Shown piece after piece: positions 46,243 through 55,593 of a stretch of 64,000 nucleotides of DNA; position 1 is the stretch's first letter, and the number at the start of each line of letters is the position of its first letter. Made by a program: the position numbers and the translations under genes. The notes below the pieces were generated by a model. It made no database searches. It was not told where the DNA came from and worked only from the letters and a program-made list of their open reading frames with translations. This DNA is from Aphanizomenon flos-aquae FACHB-1287 (GTDB lineage: Bacteria > Cyanobacteriota > Cyanobacteriia > Cyanobacteriales > Nostocaceae): contig NZ_JACJTO010000001.1 in assembly GCF_014698755.1 (NCBI RefSeq), positions 124,001-188,000 of the forward strand. The letters are read 5' to 3'.

Positions 46243-47166
46243 CTACTGACTATTCACAGCTTGATTGCGTTCATTTTCAATTTGGTTGACTAAATTAGCG
46301 GGAAGTTGCGATTTTTTGGCTAATGCTTTCTCAAAATGAGTTATTGCTTCCTTAATTAAATTCTGGCTTTTTTCTGCTTTCCCTTTTTCATAGAGAATCT
46401 GGGCTTTGAGATAGTAAATTTCTGGGTTATCAGCAGTTGTTTTTAAAGCCTGGTTGACATAATCTAAAGCCTGAGAGTATTGTTTTAAATCTCGATATGC
46501 TAAAGCAATACCTCTATCTACTAAATAACCAGGTGCAGCATTTTTTTGTAATCTTTCAATTACTTCATCTGGACTAGTAAAAGGTAAATTCACAGCTAAT
46601 ATTAAATCCATATAGCCACGAATTAAGTTTAACTCTGGATCATTGGCAGAAATTTCTTCGGCTTTGTTAAGATATGTGTAGACTTGACGCAATTGCATAA
46701 AAGCCCCAGATGCACCCTTGACAGTTCCTTCTCGATTCAAAATTACCGCACCCTCTAAAAAATGACCAACCGCAGTGTATAAATTACCACGCAAGGGATC
46801 ACTAGCGATTAGATTTTGTCCAGTTTCTAGGGTTTTACGGCTGTATTCTTCAAAATTAGCACTTTCTCGATTTTGATAGGCTAAAGAAGCCTGGATAGCA
46901 TAAATTAAGGGTTCATTGGGTTCGCTAGAGACAGCTTTTCGTAAAGCATCTTTGGCTACTGAGTAATTTCCCTGCTGAAAAATAGCTTTAAAAACTGCTT
47001 CCGTGTTATCACCAATTTTATGAGGATCTCGACTGCGAAATGGATCACCAGCAAATGAGGGATTTACAAAAATATTTACAAGGATTGCAGTAGTTACAGA
47101 CACTTTTAAAAATGTAGGAAATCGCCAAGATATCCTTAATGGATCAATTAAAAACTGTTTAAACAT
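46243..47166 (-). CDS. TPR-repeat protein with N-terminal membrane signal
   Basis: The 307-residue protein has a hydrophobic N-terminal segment (about 18-40, FLKVSVTTAILVNIFVNPSFAG) that looks like a signal peptide. Tetratricopeptide repeats cover about 60-300, for example YLVDRGIALAYRDLKQYSQALDYVNQALK and PEIYYLKAQILYEKGKAEKSQNLIKEA. It is probably periplasmic or lumenal, a scaffold for protein contacts. It is the first gene of a probable TPR-DUF3531-NUDIX transcript. Confidence 0.85.
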   Translation of the reverse strand: MFKQFLIDPLRISWRFPTFLKVSVTTAILVNIFVNPSFAGDPFRSRDPHKIGDNTEAVFKAIFQQGNYSVAKDALRKAVSSEPNEPLIYAIQASLAYQNRESANFEEYSRKTLETGQNLIASDPLRGNLYTAVGHFLEGAVILNREGTVKGASGAFMQLRQVYTYLNKAEEISANDPELNLIRGYMDLILAVNLPFTSPDEVIERLQKNAAPGYLVDRGIALAYRDLKQYSQALDYVNQALKTTADNPEIYYLKAQILYEKGKAEKSQNLIKEAITHFEKALAKKSQLPANLVNQIENERNQAVNSQ

Positions 47167-47287
47167 GATAACTCTTGTGGATAGTTACAGTTGAAATTGT
47201 TGTATCTGTTATCTAGAATACAAAAATAGTGAATTATAAATTAGTCTATTTCCGCCAAAATTTTTGATAACTTGGTAATCTTAACAA

Positions 47288-47929
47288 ATGCTCTATCTTA
47301 GAAATCTAACTTATCACCCCACCGCTTCCCCAAAAGCCATTCTCCAAGCCATAAATTTAGAATTACCTCCCCAAAAACTGGGTTTAATTATTGGTCCTAG
47401 CGGTTCGGGTAAAAGCACCTTGTTGGAAATTTTATCTGGATTAGCTGATCCTACCACTGGCGGGGTTTTCTGGAGAGAACAGGGACTCGTAGCCGAAGAA
47501 TTACAACAATTAGCAGGTTTAGTGTTTCAATTTCCAGAACGCCATTTTTGCGGGGGGACGATTTTAGAAGAATTACGCTTAGGACATCCTGAATTAGCAA
47601 TAGAACAGGTTAGACAAGCATTAACGGCAGTTGGATTAGATCATTTATCTTTGTCCGCATCACCTACTGATTTAAGCGGTGGACAACAGCGGCGTTTGGC
47701 TTTAGCTGTACAATTAATTCGTCAACCAAATGTCTTGTTACTAGACGAACCTACGGCGGGTTTAGACTGGTCAATGCGTCGTCAACTGGTGAATTTATTA
47801 GCCAAACTGAAAAAAGATTGGACATTGTTAGTTGTAACACATGATGCGGGTGATATGTTGCCAATAGCTGATTATTGTTGGACATTAGATCATGGTGTTT
47901 TAAGATCAGGAGTCAGGGAGAAGAGCTAG
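47288..47929 (+). CDS. ABC transporter ATP-binding protein (ECF/CbiO-like)
   Basis: This 213-residue ATPase has Walker A GPSGSGKST (~37-45), Q-loop VFQFPERHFCGGTI typical of the ECF/CbiO type, signature LSGGQQRRLALAVQLI, Walker B LLLDEPTAGLD and H-loop VTHDAGDML. All catalytic elements are present. No permease or substrate-binding gene is adjacent, so the partner is encoded elsewhere and the cargo is unknown. Confidence 0.88.
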   Translation: MLYLRNLTYHPTASPKAILQAINLELPPQKLGLIIGPSGSGKSTLLEILSGLADPTTGGVFWREQGLVAEELQQLAGLVFQFPERHFCGGTILEELRLGHPELAIEQVRQALTAVGLDHLSLSASPTDLSGGQQRRLALAVQLIRQPNVLLLDEPTAGLDWSMRRQLVNLLAKLKKDWTLLVVTHDAGDMLPIADYCWTLDHGVLRSGVREKS

Positions 47930-47977
47930 AATCTGCTTTAGACTAAGTTAAAATGTCAGGTTTTAAGAATTTTAAAC

Positions 47978-48006
47978 ACAGATGAACGCAGATAAACGCA
48001 GATGAA
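47978..48006 (+). repeat. Dispersed low-complexity repeat (ACGCAGAT units)
   Basis: ACACAGATGAACGCAGATAA followed by ACGCAGATG contains three CAGAT units. This string is a familiar dispersed repeat in filamentous cyanobacteria. It lies between the ABC ATPase gene and rsmG. Confidence 0.6.
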
Positions 48007-48111
48007 GAGGGATGAATTAATGGATTTGATGATTTTGTGCAGCCTCATTATAAAATTGGTATAAGATTTGGTTTTCCGCTAAAAATAACTTAAAAAAATT
48101 AATTTTTACCA

Positions 48112-48867
48112 ATGAATTTAGAATCTTTACCAATAGCTAGTTTACCAGAAATGGGGGAAATATGGCAAAAAACTCTGAATTGGCAACCGACAATTTGGCA
48201 AGAAAATCAATTTCAACAACTTTATCAATTAATTGTTGCGGGAAATCGTCAATTTAATTTAACTCGTATTACTGAACCTGAAGATTTTTGGGAAAAACAT
48301 CTTTGGGATTCTTTACGGGGAATTGCACCTAAACAACTATTTATTCCTGGAATTGAGCAGGGTAAACGGATAATTGATATTGGTACGGGTGCTGGTTTTC
48401 CGGGTATTCCCATTTCTCTAATTTTTCCCAGTTCTCAAGTTACACTTTTAGATTCTACGGGTAAAAAAATTGCTTTTATTGAGACGATTTTATCAACGCT
48501 TGGTCTTAATAATGCTAAAACTTTACTGGGGAGAGCGGAGGAAGTTGGTCAACAATATCAACATAGACAATATTATGATGTAGCGGTGATTCGGGCTGTG
48601 AGTAATGTTTCTGTTTGTGCTGAATATAGTTTACCATTAGTTAGAAAGGGCGGTTTGGCGGTTATTTATCGAGGTACTTGGACTCAAGCAGAAAATGAAA
48701 GTTTAGAAGCTGCTGTGGAGCAATTAGGTGGGGTTATTGAATTAATTGAAGAGTTTTCTACTCCTTTGAGTAATAGTATTCGTCATTGTCTGTATTTGCG
48801 AAAAGTTACTAACACACCAATTAGTTTTCCCCGTGGGGTGGGTATACCTAACCAAAAACCAATTTAA
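48112..48867 (+). CDS. rsmG: 16S rRNA (guanine527-N7)-methyltransferase
   Basis: RsmG/GidB methylates G527 of 16S rRNA using AdoMet. The 251-residue protein has the AdoMet loop IIDIGTGAGFPGIPISLIFP (~84-103), VTLLDSTGKKIAFIE, GRAEEVGQ and VIRAVSNVSVCAEYSLPLVRKGG. The C-terminal ~20 residues extend slightly past the usual end. The start ATG is clear though the Shine-Dalgarno sequence is weak. Confidence 0.95.
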   Translation: MNLESLPIASLPEMGEIWQKTLNWQPTIWQENQFQQLYQLIVAGNRQFNLTRITEPEDFWEKHLWDSLRGIAPKQLFIPGIEQGKRIIDIGTGAGFPGIPISLIFPSSQVTLLDSTGKKIAFIETILSTLGLNNAKTLLGRAEEVGQQYQHRQYYDVAVIRAVSNVSVCAEYSLPLVRKGGLAVIYRGTWTQAENESLEAAVEQLGGVIELIEEFSTPLSNSIRHCLYLRKVTNTPISFPRGVGIPNQKPI

Positions 48868-48970
48868 TTAACTGATTTCTCGATTTTAGATTAGATTGGT
48901 GATTAGATATCTAATAGCGTGAGAGAGTCAACGCTGATAGCGAAAATAAACCTAAAATTCCCAAATCCAA

Positions 48971-49996
48971 GTGTTAAATTTATCTCAAAATGGGTGTTCT
49001 GTATGGGTTGCTTCTTCAACGGAAAGGCTGTTGACACCAACCGCTGTTGCTCTTGGTAAATTTGATGGTGTTCATCTTGGTCATCAAAGAGTAATTCAGC
49101 CAGTATTACAATCAGTATGGGGTAAAAGTGGGGAAATTTCAACCCCCCCAGACCGAAAAAATCCGCGCCCTTACTCAACCGTTGTGACTTTTGATCCCCA
49201 CCCCCATGAGTTTTTTACAGGACAACCCCGTGATTTATTAACACCATTGGATGAAAAAGTACAACAATTGCGATCGCTTGGGGTAGAACAATTGGTATTA
49301 TTACCTTTTGATAGAGAATTGTCTGCTCTTTCCCCGGAGGAATTTGTGGATAAAATTCTGGTTCAACAACTCCAATGTCAACAAATTAGCGTTGGCCAAG
49401 ATTTCTGTTTTGGCAAAAAGCGTATGGGTACAGCCCAGGATTTGCAAATACTCGCAGCTAAATACAATATACCCGTGACCATAGTTCCTATAAAAACCGA
49501 TACAGACAGCTTATCCACAACAGATGATACTCGTATCAGTACATCCTTAATTAGGGAAAGTTTAGAAGTAGGTGATATTCCTAAAGCAAATCGTTTGCTG
49601 GGAAGACCTTATACTCTTACGGGTGAAGTAGTAACAGGTCAAAAATTAGGTAGAACTATCGGCTTTCCTACAGCGAATATCCAACTACCAAAGGATAAAT
49701 TTTTACCTCGCCATGGTGTTTACGCTGTGGAGGTGATCATTCATAATCAAACTCCAGATACAGACCCTATTCAGCAATTGGGGGTCATGAATATCGGGAA
49801 CCGTCCCACGGTTAATGGTATAGATACTCGTGTGGAAGTACATTGTTTAAATTGGTCTGGTGATTTATACGGGAAAATTTTGGAGATACAGTTAGTAAGA
49901 TTTTTGCGTCCTGAACAGAAATTTCCCTCTTTGGAAGCACTGAAAAATCAAATTCAACTTGATTGTACAGCAGCTCGAGCAATTTTTAATTCTTAA
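48971..49996 (+). CDS. ribF: Bifunctional riboflavin kinase / FAD synthetase
   Basis: RibF converts riboflavin to FMN and then FAD. The N-terminal FAD synthetase (about 20-195) shows ALGKFDGVHLGHQRVI and VTFDPHPHEFF, and the ISTSLIRESLEVGDI segment; the C-terminal riboflavin kinase (about 200-340) shows LGRTIGFPTANIQLP and NIGNRPTVNG. Total 341 residues. The GTG at 48971 gives MLNLSQNGCSVWVASSTERL. An internal AT-to-GC shift or frame damage is not seen. Confidence 0.96.
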   Translation: MLNLSQNGCSVWVASSTERLLTPTAVALGKFDGVHLGHQRVIQPVLQSVWGKSGEISTPPDRKNPRPYSTVVTFDPHPHEFFTGQPRDLLTPLDEKVQQLRSLGVEQLVLLPFDRELSALSPEEFVDKILVQQLQCQQISVGQDFCFGKKRMGTAQDLQILAAKYNIPVTIVPIKTDTDSLSTTDDTRISTSLIRESLEVGDIPKANRLLGRPYTLTGEVVTGQKLGRTIGFPTANIQLPKDKFLPRHGVYAVEVIIHNQTPDTDPIQQLGVMNIGNRPTVNGIDTRVEVHCLNWSGDLYGKILEIQLVRFLRPEQKFPSLEALKNQIQLDCTAARAIFNS

Positions 49997-50266
49997 TATT
50001 GGGGGAAATTTTTAATGTCAACTTAAACATTACAGCGATTTTTAGGTAAATAAACCACATTTTAAAGTCTCACGCAAAGGAAGAAAGGAATATAAAAACA
50101 AGAGTGTGGTACAATTACATTAAATTTACTGTAATAAGAAAGGTAAAAAGCGCGTCTACAAATAAAAAACCGCTTATTTAATATTAAATATCATGGGAGG
50201 TTATATCTCCCCAAAAGTATTTCTATTATGGTACATTATGTAGTCATAAAAAAATCACATTTACTT

Positions 50267-51685
50267 ATGCAAAAAATAATCATCAATAATTTCGGTTCAA
50301 TTAAATACGCAGAAATTGAAGTCAAGAAAATATTAGTTTTGATTGGTGAACAAGCTAGTGGTAAAAGCACTATTGCTAAATTAATTTATTTTTTCAAGAC
50401 CATACAAGAGGATTTATTCAGTCAAATTTACCGAGACAAACAAAATCAATATCTGGATATCAATTCTGATATTTTATCGCCCATTCAGCAAAAATTTTAT
50501 AATTTTTTTGGACCTACAAATAATTTACCTGATTTTGAAATAACATTTTATTACAGTTTTAATGAAAATAAATTTTTGAAACTAAGCAATGATGAAAATA
50601 AAAAAATGAAGATATCTCCTATAGATACTTTTATAAATGAAAAATTTACAATTCTTGCAAGTGATATTAAATTTAGACTTAGACAAGAATATTTAAATAT
50701 CAACAAAAATAGAAATATTCAACCATTAATTAAGGAAGAAGAAAAAATAAAATATGCTCAACAACTTTATGACCTGCTCAATGACTTATTTCAAAATAAA
50801 CAAAGAGATTTATTGTTTATTGTTGCTGGTAGAAGTGCAACCGTAGCCTATCCTAGTTTATTTGAAAAATATTTCTCACAAAGTATTGAAATTAATTTAA
50901 AACAAAATATTTCAATTGACAATTATGAACGTAGCTCAAAAACTTTAGATGAAATATTATTGGAAAAATTTATAGAAAAATTTGTAAGGGTAAAAGACAT
51001 TTTTAAAAAGTTTAGAAATTTTGAAGGACTAATCGAAAGTTATTCAGAAAACAACATAAAAGAAAAATTATATCAAGTCAAAAATAAGATAGATAAAATA
51101 TTAAAGGGAGAATACCGTATTGATGATTTAGGAGAGAAAATTCTATTTAATAAAGAAACAGAAGAATATATTTACTTGTCTAATACTTCGTCAGGACAGC
51201 AAGAATCTATAAGAATTTTACAAGATATTTTTCTGAATATTCTTGATAATACAAAAGTATTAAGAATATTGGAAGAACCAGAAGCTCATTTATTCCCTAT
51301 TGCTCAAAAGCAATTGATTGAGTTATTAGCTTTAATGATAAATCAAAATAATGATAACCAACTAATTATAACGACCCATAGTCCTTATGTCCTCACAGTT
51401 TTTAATAATTTACTCTTCGCAAATAGAGTAGTTGAAAAAAATCCGTCAACACAATCAGAAGTAGCACAAATAATTCCCCAAGATTCCTGGTTAAGTGCTA
51501 AAGATTTTTCTGCTTATTCTTTGGGAAATCAATCTGTTAGTCAGGATACTAATTATTGCGAACCTATTTTTAATCAAGAAAAAGGTACTATTCAACAAAA
51601 TTATTTAGATACGGTTTCCGAAATTTTGGGTGGTGATTTTCAAGCTTTGTACAGTATTCACGCTAAAACTTTCAAAAGAAAATGA
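50267..51685 (+). CDS. OLD/ABC-like ATPase of a two-gene candidate defence cassette
   Basis: From ATG 50267 the protein has 472 residues (ATG 50228 would add 13 and lacks a ribosome site). It begins MQKIIINNFGSIKYAEIEVK, typical of OLD/RecF/SMC-like ATPases that act on DNA. Walker A is GEQASGKST, the ABC signature is NTSSGQQES (~residue 308), Walker B is RILEEPEAHLFP, and the H-loop is TTHSPYVL. The middle ~250 residues are predicted helical, like the coiled or arm insertion of this superfamily. No TOPRIM nuclease motif is seen at the C terminus, unlike true OLD nucleases; the nuclease function is instead in the next gene. Codon use is strongly AT-rich. The stop overlaps the next start by 4 bp (ATGA). 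Confidence 0.85.
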   Translation: MQKIIINNFGSIKYAEIEVKKILVLIGEQASGKSTIAKLIYFFKTIQEDLFSQIYRDKQNQYLDINSDILSPIQQKFYNFFGPTNNLPDFEITFYYSFNENKFLKLSNDENKKMKISPIDTFINEKFTILASDIKFRLRQEYLNINKNRNIQPLIKEEEKIKYAQQLYDLLNDLFQNKQRDLLFIVAGRSATVAYPSLFEKYFSQSIEINLKQNISIDNYERSSKTLDEILLEKFIEKFVRVKDIFKKFRNFEGLIESYSENNIKEKLYQVKNKIDKILKGEYRIDDLGEKILFNKETEEYIYLSNTSSGQQESIRILQDIFLNILDNTKVLRILEEPEAHLFPIAQKQLIELLALMINQNNDNQLIITTHSPYVLTVFNNLLFANRVVEKNPSTQSEVAQIIPQDSWLSAKDFSAYSLGNQSVSQDTNYCEPIFNQEKGTIQQNYLDTVSEILGGDFQALYSIHAKTFKRK

Positions 51686-52290
51686 GTAAATTTGAGGATA
51701 TTAAAGAACTTCTAGCAACTGCTTTTGATAATTTTTCTGATGTTTTACAAATTGAAATGAGATCAGAGTTCTCAGTGATAGATTTGAAAGACTACGGAGG
51801 ACAATCTTTTATTATTATCAATATTCAGTTTGATGATAATACATTTACTATTAATTTCAATGGTAATGAGACTGTTATAACCGATTTTGATAGCACTAAA
51901 TTATTTAATATAAGTAATGCGAAAATGGTTGGTTTTATTCCTATTGACGGAAAAAAAGGACTTTTAGGATTTGGTAATTCTCATTGCGATTTTGTATTTT
52001 TCGATGAAAATGATTTTTGTTTTGTAGAGTTCAAATTGAATGCAACTAGTGAAGAAGAAAGAGCCATACGTAACAATAGGAGAGACGCTATTGGCCAATT
52101 AACAAACACTATCAGTTGGTTTAATTTTAAATTAAATCGAAACTACGCGGGTTTAAATTTAGAAGCTTATGTTTGTACTCCTGAATTTTATCCAAGATTT
52201 AATTCAAGCTGGATAGCACTTGCGAGAAAATTTTTAGAAGAAGATCATGGTTTTCGAGTTTTCGAAATAAAAAATAAAATTTGTAAATAA
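51682..52290 (+). CDS. PD-(D/E)XK-fold nuclease partner of the ATPase
   Basis: This 202-residue protein shares a translationally coupled 4-bp overlap with the ATPase gene. A nuclease-like core can be placed: Asp103 in HCDFVFF, then FVEFKLN with Glu116 and Lys118, giving D-x12-E-x-K, followed by a helix with RRDAIGQLTNTISWF (Gln139, often conserved in RecB-type nucleases). The N-terminal ~90 residues are strand-rich and may form a recognition or sensor domain (FIIINIQFDDNTFTINF). No known family name comes to mind. It probably cuts DNA when the ATPase is triggered; this is inference from motif and pairing. Confidence 0.75.
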   Translation: MSKFEDIKELLATAFDNFSDVLQIEMRSEFSVIDLKDYGGQSFIIINIQFDDNTFTINFNGNETVITDFDSTKLFNISNAKMVGFIPIDGKKGLLGFGNSHCDFVFFDENDFCFVEFKLNATSEEERAIRNNRRDAIGQLTNTISWFNFKLNRNYAGLNLEAYVCTPEFYPRFNSSWIALARKFLEEDHGFRVFEIKNKICK

Positions 52291-52321
52291 ATAATATATT
52301 TAAAAGTAAAACTATTTCCAT

Positions 52322-52412
52322 AGGACTTACGCAAGATTCATGGAATAACGAACCACAGAGGCACAGAGGTCACGGAGAAATGAGGATTTGAGAGATATTT
52401 TGCGTAAGTCCT
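52322..52412. mobile_element. MITE-like element with 13-bp perfect terminal inverted repeats
   Basis: AGGACTTACGCAA at 52322-52334 is matched exactly by its reverse complement at 52400-52412, enclosing 65 bp that includes an ACCACAGAGGCACAGAGGTC string also found in other dispersed repeats. Total length is 91 bp with no coding capacity. No clear target-site duplication is seen. It lies just after the ATPase/nuclease cassette. Confidence 0.85.
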
Positions 52413-52453
52413 GTTCCGAAAAGCTGTTTTTTAACTTTTCTCTCTTTGCGTTA

Positions 52454-52569
52454 GTGGTTTAGTAACTCAAGAAATTTTTAATTCTCATGCTGGATTAAGA
52501 TTGTTACCTGGGAATACTGTAGAAAAGGCTAAACTATTAAACAAGTTTTTAGTCAAAATTCAGAAATAA
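52454..52569 (+). pseudogene. Short unassigned remnant frame before the MoxR gene
   Basis: The plus strand reads SGLVTQEIFNSHAGLRLLPG followed by NTVEKAKLLNKFLVKIQK and a TAA at 52567-52569, without a start codon. It looks like the C-terminal end of some protein, truncated perhaps by the adjacent MITE. I do not recognise the source; it could be chance. The rest of 52291-52598 is the MITE. Confidence 0.3.
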
Positions 52570-52598
52570 ACCTTTTACATTTCCCCCCCAGGTGCTAC

Positions 52599-53507
52599 AT
52601 GAGAGAAAAAATTGACGCTTTAACACAAAATTTAGCTCGTACCATCGTTGGTAAACATGAAGCTATCCGCTTAGTTATAGTAGCCTTACTTGGTGGTGGT
52701 CATGCTTTATTAGAAGATGTCCCTGGAGTCGGTAAAACCCTCTTGGCCAAGTCTCTAGCTCGTTCCGTAGATGGTAAATTTCAACGGCTACAATGTACTC
52801 CTGACTTACTCCCTACAGACATTACTGGTACAAATATTTGGAATCCTAAAAGCGGTGAATTTACATTTCTCCCCGGTCCCATATTTGCGAATGTCCTACT
52901 AGCTGACGAAATCAACCGCGCTACACCCCGTACTCAGTCAGCTTTACTGGAAGTCATGGAAGAACATCAAGTCACAATTGATGGTGTTTCCCGTCCTGTT
53001 CCCCAGCCATTCTTTGTCATTGCTACCCAAAATCCAATTGAGTACCAGGGGACTTTTCCTCTCCCAGAAGCGCAAATGGACAGGTTTATGCTGTCTTTAA
53101 CCTTGGGATATCCTTCGGAATCTGAAGAAATGGAAATGCTGCAAAATTTACAAGCAGGTTTAAATCTTACTAATTTACAGCCTTGTATTACTTTAGAAGA
53201 AGTACAAGCATTACGTCAAGCTTGTTCCCAGGTTAAAGTAGAAGCATCTTTACAAAAATACATTTTAGAATTGGTGCGGACTACTAGACAAGATGAAGAA
53301 ATTACCCTGGGTGTTAGTCCCCGTGGTACGGTGTCCTTATACAAAGCTGCTCAAGCTTTAGCTTTTATCTTAGGTAGAGAATATACTCTTCCTGATGATA
53401 TCAAATTTCTCGCACCCCACGTTCTTTGTCATCGTCTAATTCCTAGAGGAGGACGAAATGCTAAAACTATTGTTGAGCGGTTATTGAGGTCTGTACCTAT
53501 CCCTTAA
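52599..53507 (+). CDS. MoxR-family AAA+ ATPase
   Basis: This 302-residue chaperone-like ATPase has Walker A EDVPGVGKTLLAKSLA (~37-52), the segment FQRLQCTPDLLPTDITG, Walker B VLLADEINRATPRTQSALLEVMEE, sensor 1 VIATQNPIEYQGTFPLPEAQMDRF, and the C-terminal lid with SPRGTVSLYKAAQA. MoxR proteins usually act with DUF58/VWA partners in folding or activating complexes; no such gene is adjacent. The start ATG follows a CCAGGTGCTAC leader without a strong Shine-Dalgarno sequence. Confidence 0.95.
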   Translation: MREKIDALTQNLARTIVGKHEAIRLVIVALLGGGHALLEDVPGVGKTLLAKSLARSVDGKFQRLQCTPDLLPTDITGTNIWNPKSGEFTFLPGPIFANVLLADEINRATPRTQSALLEVMEEHQVTIDGVSRPVPQPFFVIATQNPIEYQGTFPLPEAQMDRFMLSLTLGYPSESEEMEMLQNLQAGLNLTNLQPCITLEEVQALRQACSQVKVEASLQKYILELVRTTRQDEEITLGVSPRGTVSLYKAAQALAFILGREYTLPDDIKFLAPHVLCHRLIPRGGRNAKTIVERLLRSVPIP

Positions 53508-53594
53508 AAACAAAGAAGAAGAGATAATAATCATCTTGAAATTGAAAAACAGTTAGTAAATTGCAAAACCTGTAGAGGACTAGGTTCTGCATTC

Positions 53595-54497
53595 TTAATC
53601 TATGTTTTTCCTTTCTGCTATTCTCAATTTAGCAGAACGAGAACGGGGATTTTCTTTTATTTCTTCTTCTGTAGCAATAATTGGTTTTTTTGTCAATATT
53701 CGCAATAAAGATAAATTTCTTAATCCGTGTTTTACTATTCTATCTTCTAAGCTGTGAAAACTAATTATGGCTATTTTTCCCCCAGTAATTAGAGCTTTTG
53801 GTGCTTTTTCTATGAGAGTTTCTAGGACTTTTAATTCGTCGTTAACTGCTATGCGTAAAGCTTGAAAAACACGGGTTGCGGGGTGAATTCTTCCATATCG
53901 ATATTTAGGAGGTACAGAATAGGCGATCGCATTTGCCAATTCTGTAGTAGTATTAAATGGGCGGTTTTCAACTATTCTCCTGGCTATTTTTCTGGAAAGT
54001 CGTTCTTCACCATATTTAAAGAAAATATCCGCTAATTCTTTTTCCTCCCATTCATTAATTATATCTCCAGCAGTCAGGGATTGTTGCTGGTTCATTCGCA
54101 TATCTAAACTAGCAGCATTTCTAAAACTAAAACCTCGTTCTGGGTTATCTAAATGGTAGGAACTTACACCCAAATCAGCTAAAATTCCATCATAAGTATT
54201 TTCGGGAAATTGGTAATTTGCAAAGTTACTATGAATAAAATTGACTCTATTTCCAAATTCTGATAAATTTTCCTTAGCTGCATTTAAAGCATCTAAATCT
54301 TGGTCAACTGCGGTAATTTTCACATCTTCAGCAGTTTCTAATATTAAACGACTGTGACCACCACCACCAATGGTCAGGTCTAAATAATTTCCACCAGCTT
54401 GGATATTTAAACCTGTAATTACTTCTTGACTGAGAACAGGAATATGGGAAAAATCAATTTCTTCTAAATCTAATGGTGTTTGTAAATCTGATTTCAT
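53595..54497 (-). CDS. rsmH: 16S rRNA (cytosine1402-N4)-methyltransferase
   Basis: RsmH (MraW) methylates C1402 in the ribosomal P site. The 300-residue enzyme shows [13 protein letters not shown], the AdoMet motif [59 protein letters not shown] and [14 protein letters not shown]. All are standard. The gene stands alone, away from the dcw cluster, as is usual in cyanobacteria. Confidence 0.97.
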   Translation of the reverse strand: MKSDLQTPLDLEEIDFSHIPVLSQEVITGLNIQAGGNYLDLTIGGGGHSRLILETAEDVKITAVDQDLDALNAAKENLSEFGNRVNFIHSNFANYQFPENTYDGILADLGVSSYHLDNPERGFSFRNAASLDMRMNQQQSLTAGDIINEWEEKELADIFFKYGEERLSRKIARRIVENRPFNTTTELANAIAYSVPPKYRYGRIHPATRVFQALRIAVNDELKVLETLIEKAPKALITGGKIAIISFHSLEDRIVKHGLRNLSLLRILTKKPIIATEEEIKENPRSRSAKLRIAERKNID

Positions 54498-54675
54498 TTT
54501 TATGCTTTTGGCTCTTCTGTAGTTAAAGATCTACCATATTCTGTAAATTGTCTCCCTTTAATCATGGGTTGATATTGCCAATAATACTGGTACTTTAATT
54601 AATAAAGATTTATACTTTTGAATAATAGCAAAAATGGTGCGTTATCTAAACATACATAACGCACCCTACAGACAG

Positions 54676-55386
54676 CTAGGATATTGTTGCTAATTCAGGA
54701 GTTGGACGCTTGCTATTACGGATATTGTGAATCGCGTCAGCATAATCAGGAGCATTGAATACAGCCGAACCTGCTACAATAGCATTAGCTCCAGCTTCCA
54801 AAACTTGCCAAGTATTATTAGCTTTAAGTCCCCCGTCAACTTCAATCCAAGGATCTAAACCCCGTTCATTGCACATTTGACGCAACTTGCGAATTTTAGG
54901 AACTACACTAGGGATAAAGCTTTGACCACCGAAACCGGGGTTAACGCTCATAATTAGCACTAAATCGCACAATTCTAGGACATATTCGATTAACTCCAAA
55001 GGTGTACCGGGGTTCAGTACAACTCCAGCTTTTTTACCGAGTTCTCTGATTTGTCCCAAGGTCCGGTGAAGGTGGGGTGAAGCATTGTGTTCTGCGTGGA
55101 CAGAAATAATATCCGCACCAGCTTTAGCAAAACCTTCTACATACTTTTCTGGTTCCACAATCATCAAGTGGACATCCAGCGGTTTAGTTGTAACTGGACG
55201 AATCGCCTCCACAATCAGAGGACCTATTGTAATATTAGGAACAAAACGTCCGTCCATTACATCAACGTGAATCCAATCTGCTCCCGCTTTGTCTACGGCG
55301 CGAATATCGTCACCCAGACGGCTAAAATCTGCTGATAGGATAGAAGGAGCGATAACTATAGGCTTTTGAGATGAATTTTGGGTCAT
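54676..55386 (-). CDS. rpe: Ribulose-phosphate 3-epimerase
   Basis: Rpe interconverts ribulose-5-phosphate and xylulose-5-phosphate in the Calvin-Benson and pentose phosphate cycles. The 236-residue TIM barrel shows [62 protein letters not shown] and [10 protein letters not shown], carrying the metal-binding His and Asp residues. Its position as a single minus-strand gene is normal. Confidence 0.97.
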   Translation of the reverse strand: MTQNSSQKPIVIAPSILSADFSRLGDDIRAVDKAGADWIHVDVMDGRFVPNITIGPLIVEAIRPVTTKPLDVHLMIVEPEKYVEGFAKAGADIISVHAEHNASPHLHRTLGQIRELGKKAGVVLNPGTPLELIEYVLELCDLVLIMSVNPGFGGQSFIPSVVPKIRKLRQMCNERGLDPWIEVDGGLKANNTWQVLEAGANAIVAGSAVFNAPDYADAIHNIRNSKRPTPELATIS

Positions 55387-55593
55387 GGCTAGTGGGTTTT
55401 AAGCGTCTTCGTCTGTAGGTATTGTAACAAAATATGGAGAAATTATGAAAAACTAATTTAAAATTCCCATGTTCAGAAAATTTCCTCTTCCTGAAAATTG
55501 AGAAAATCAATTACACAAAAATCTGGACGGAAATCCTTAACTGATAAAGAATTGATCAATAACTAGTATGTGATTAATCCTGTCCAGACACTT

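Noticed and set aside
50267-52290. PARIS, Septu or Gabija system
   Set aside because: The partner protein has a PD-(D/E)XK-like core, not a TOPRIM, HNH or UvrD-type protein, and the ATPase shows no TOPRIM domain.
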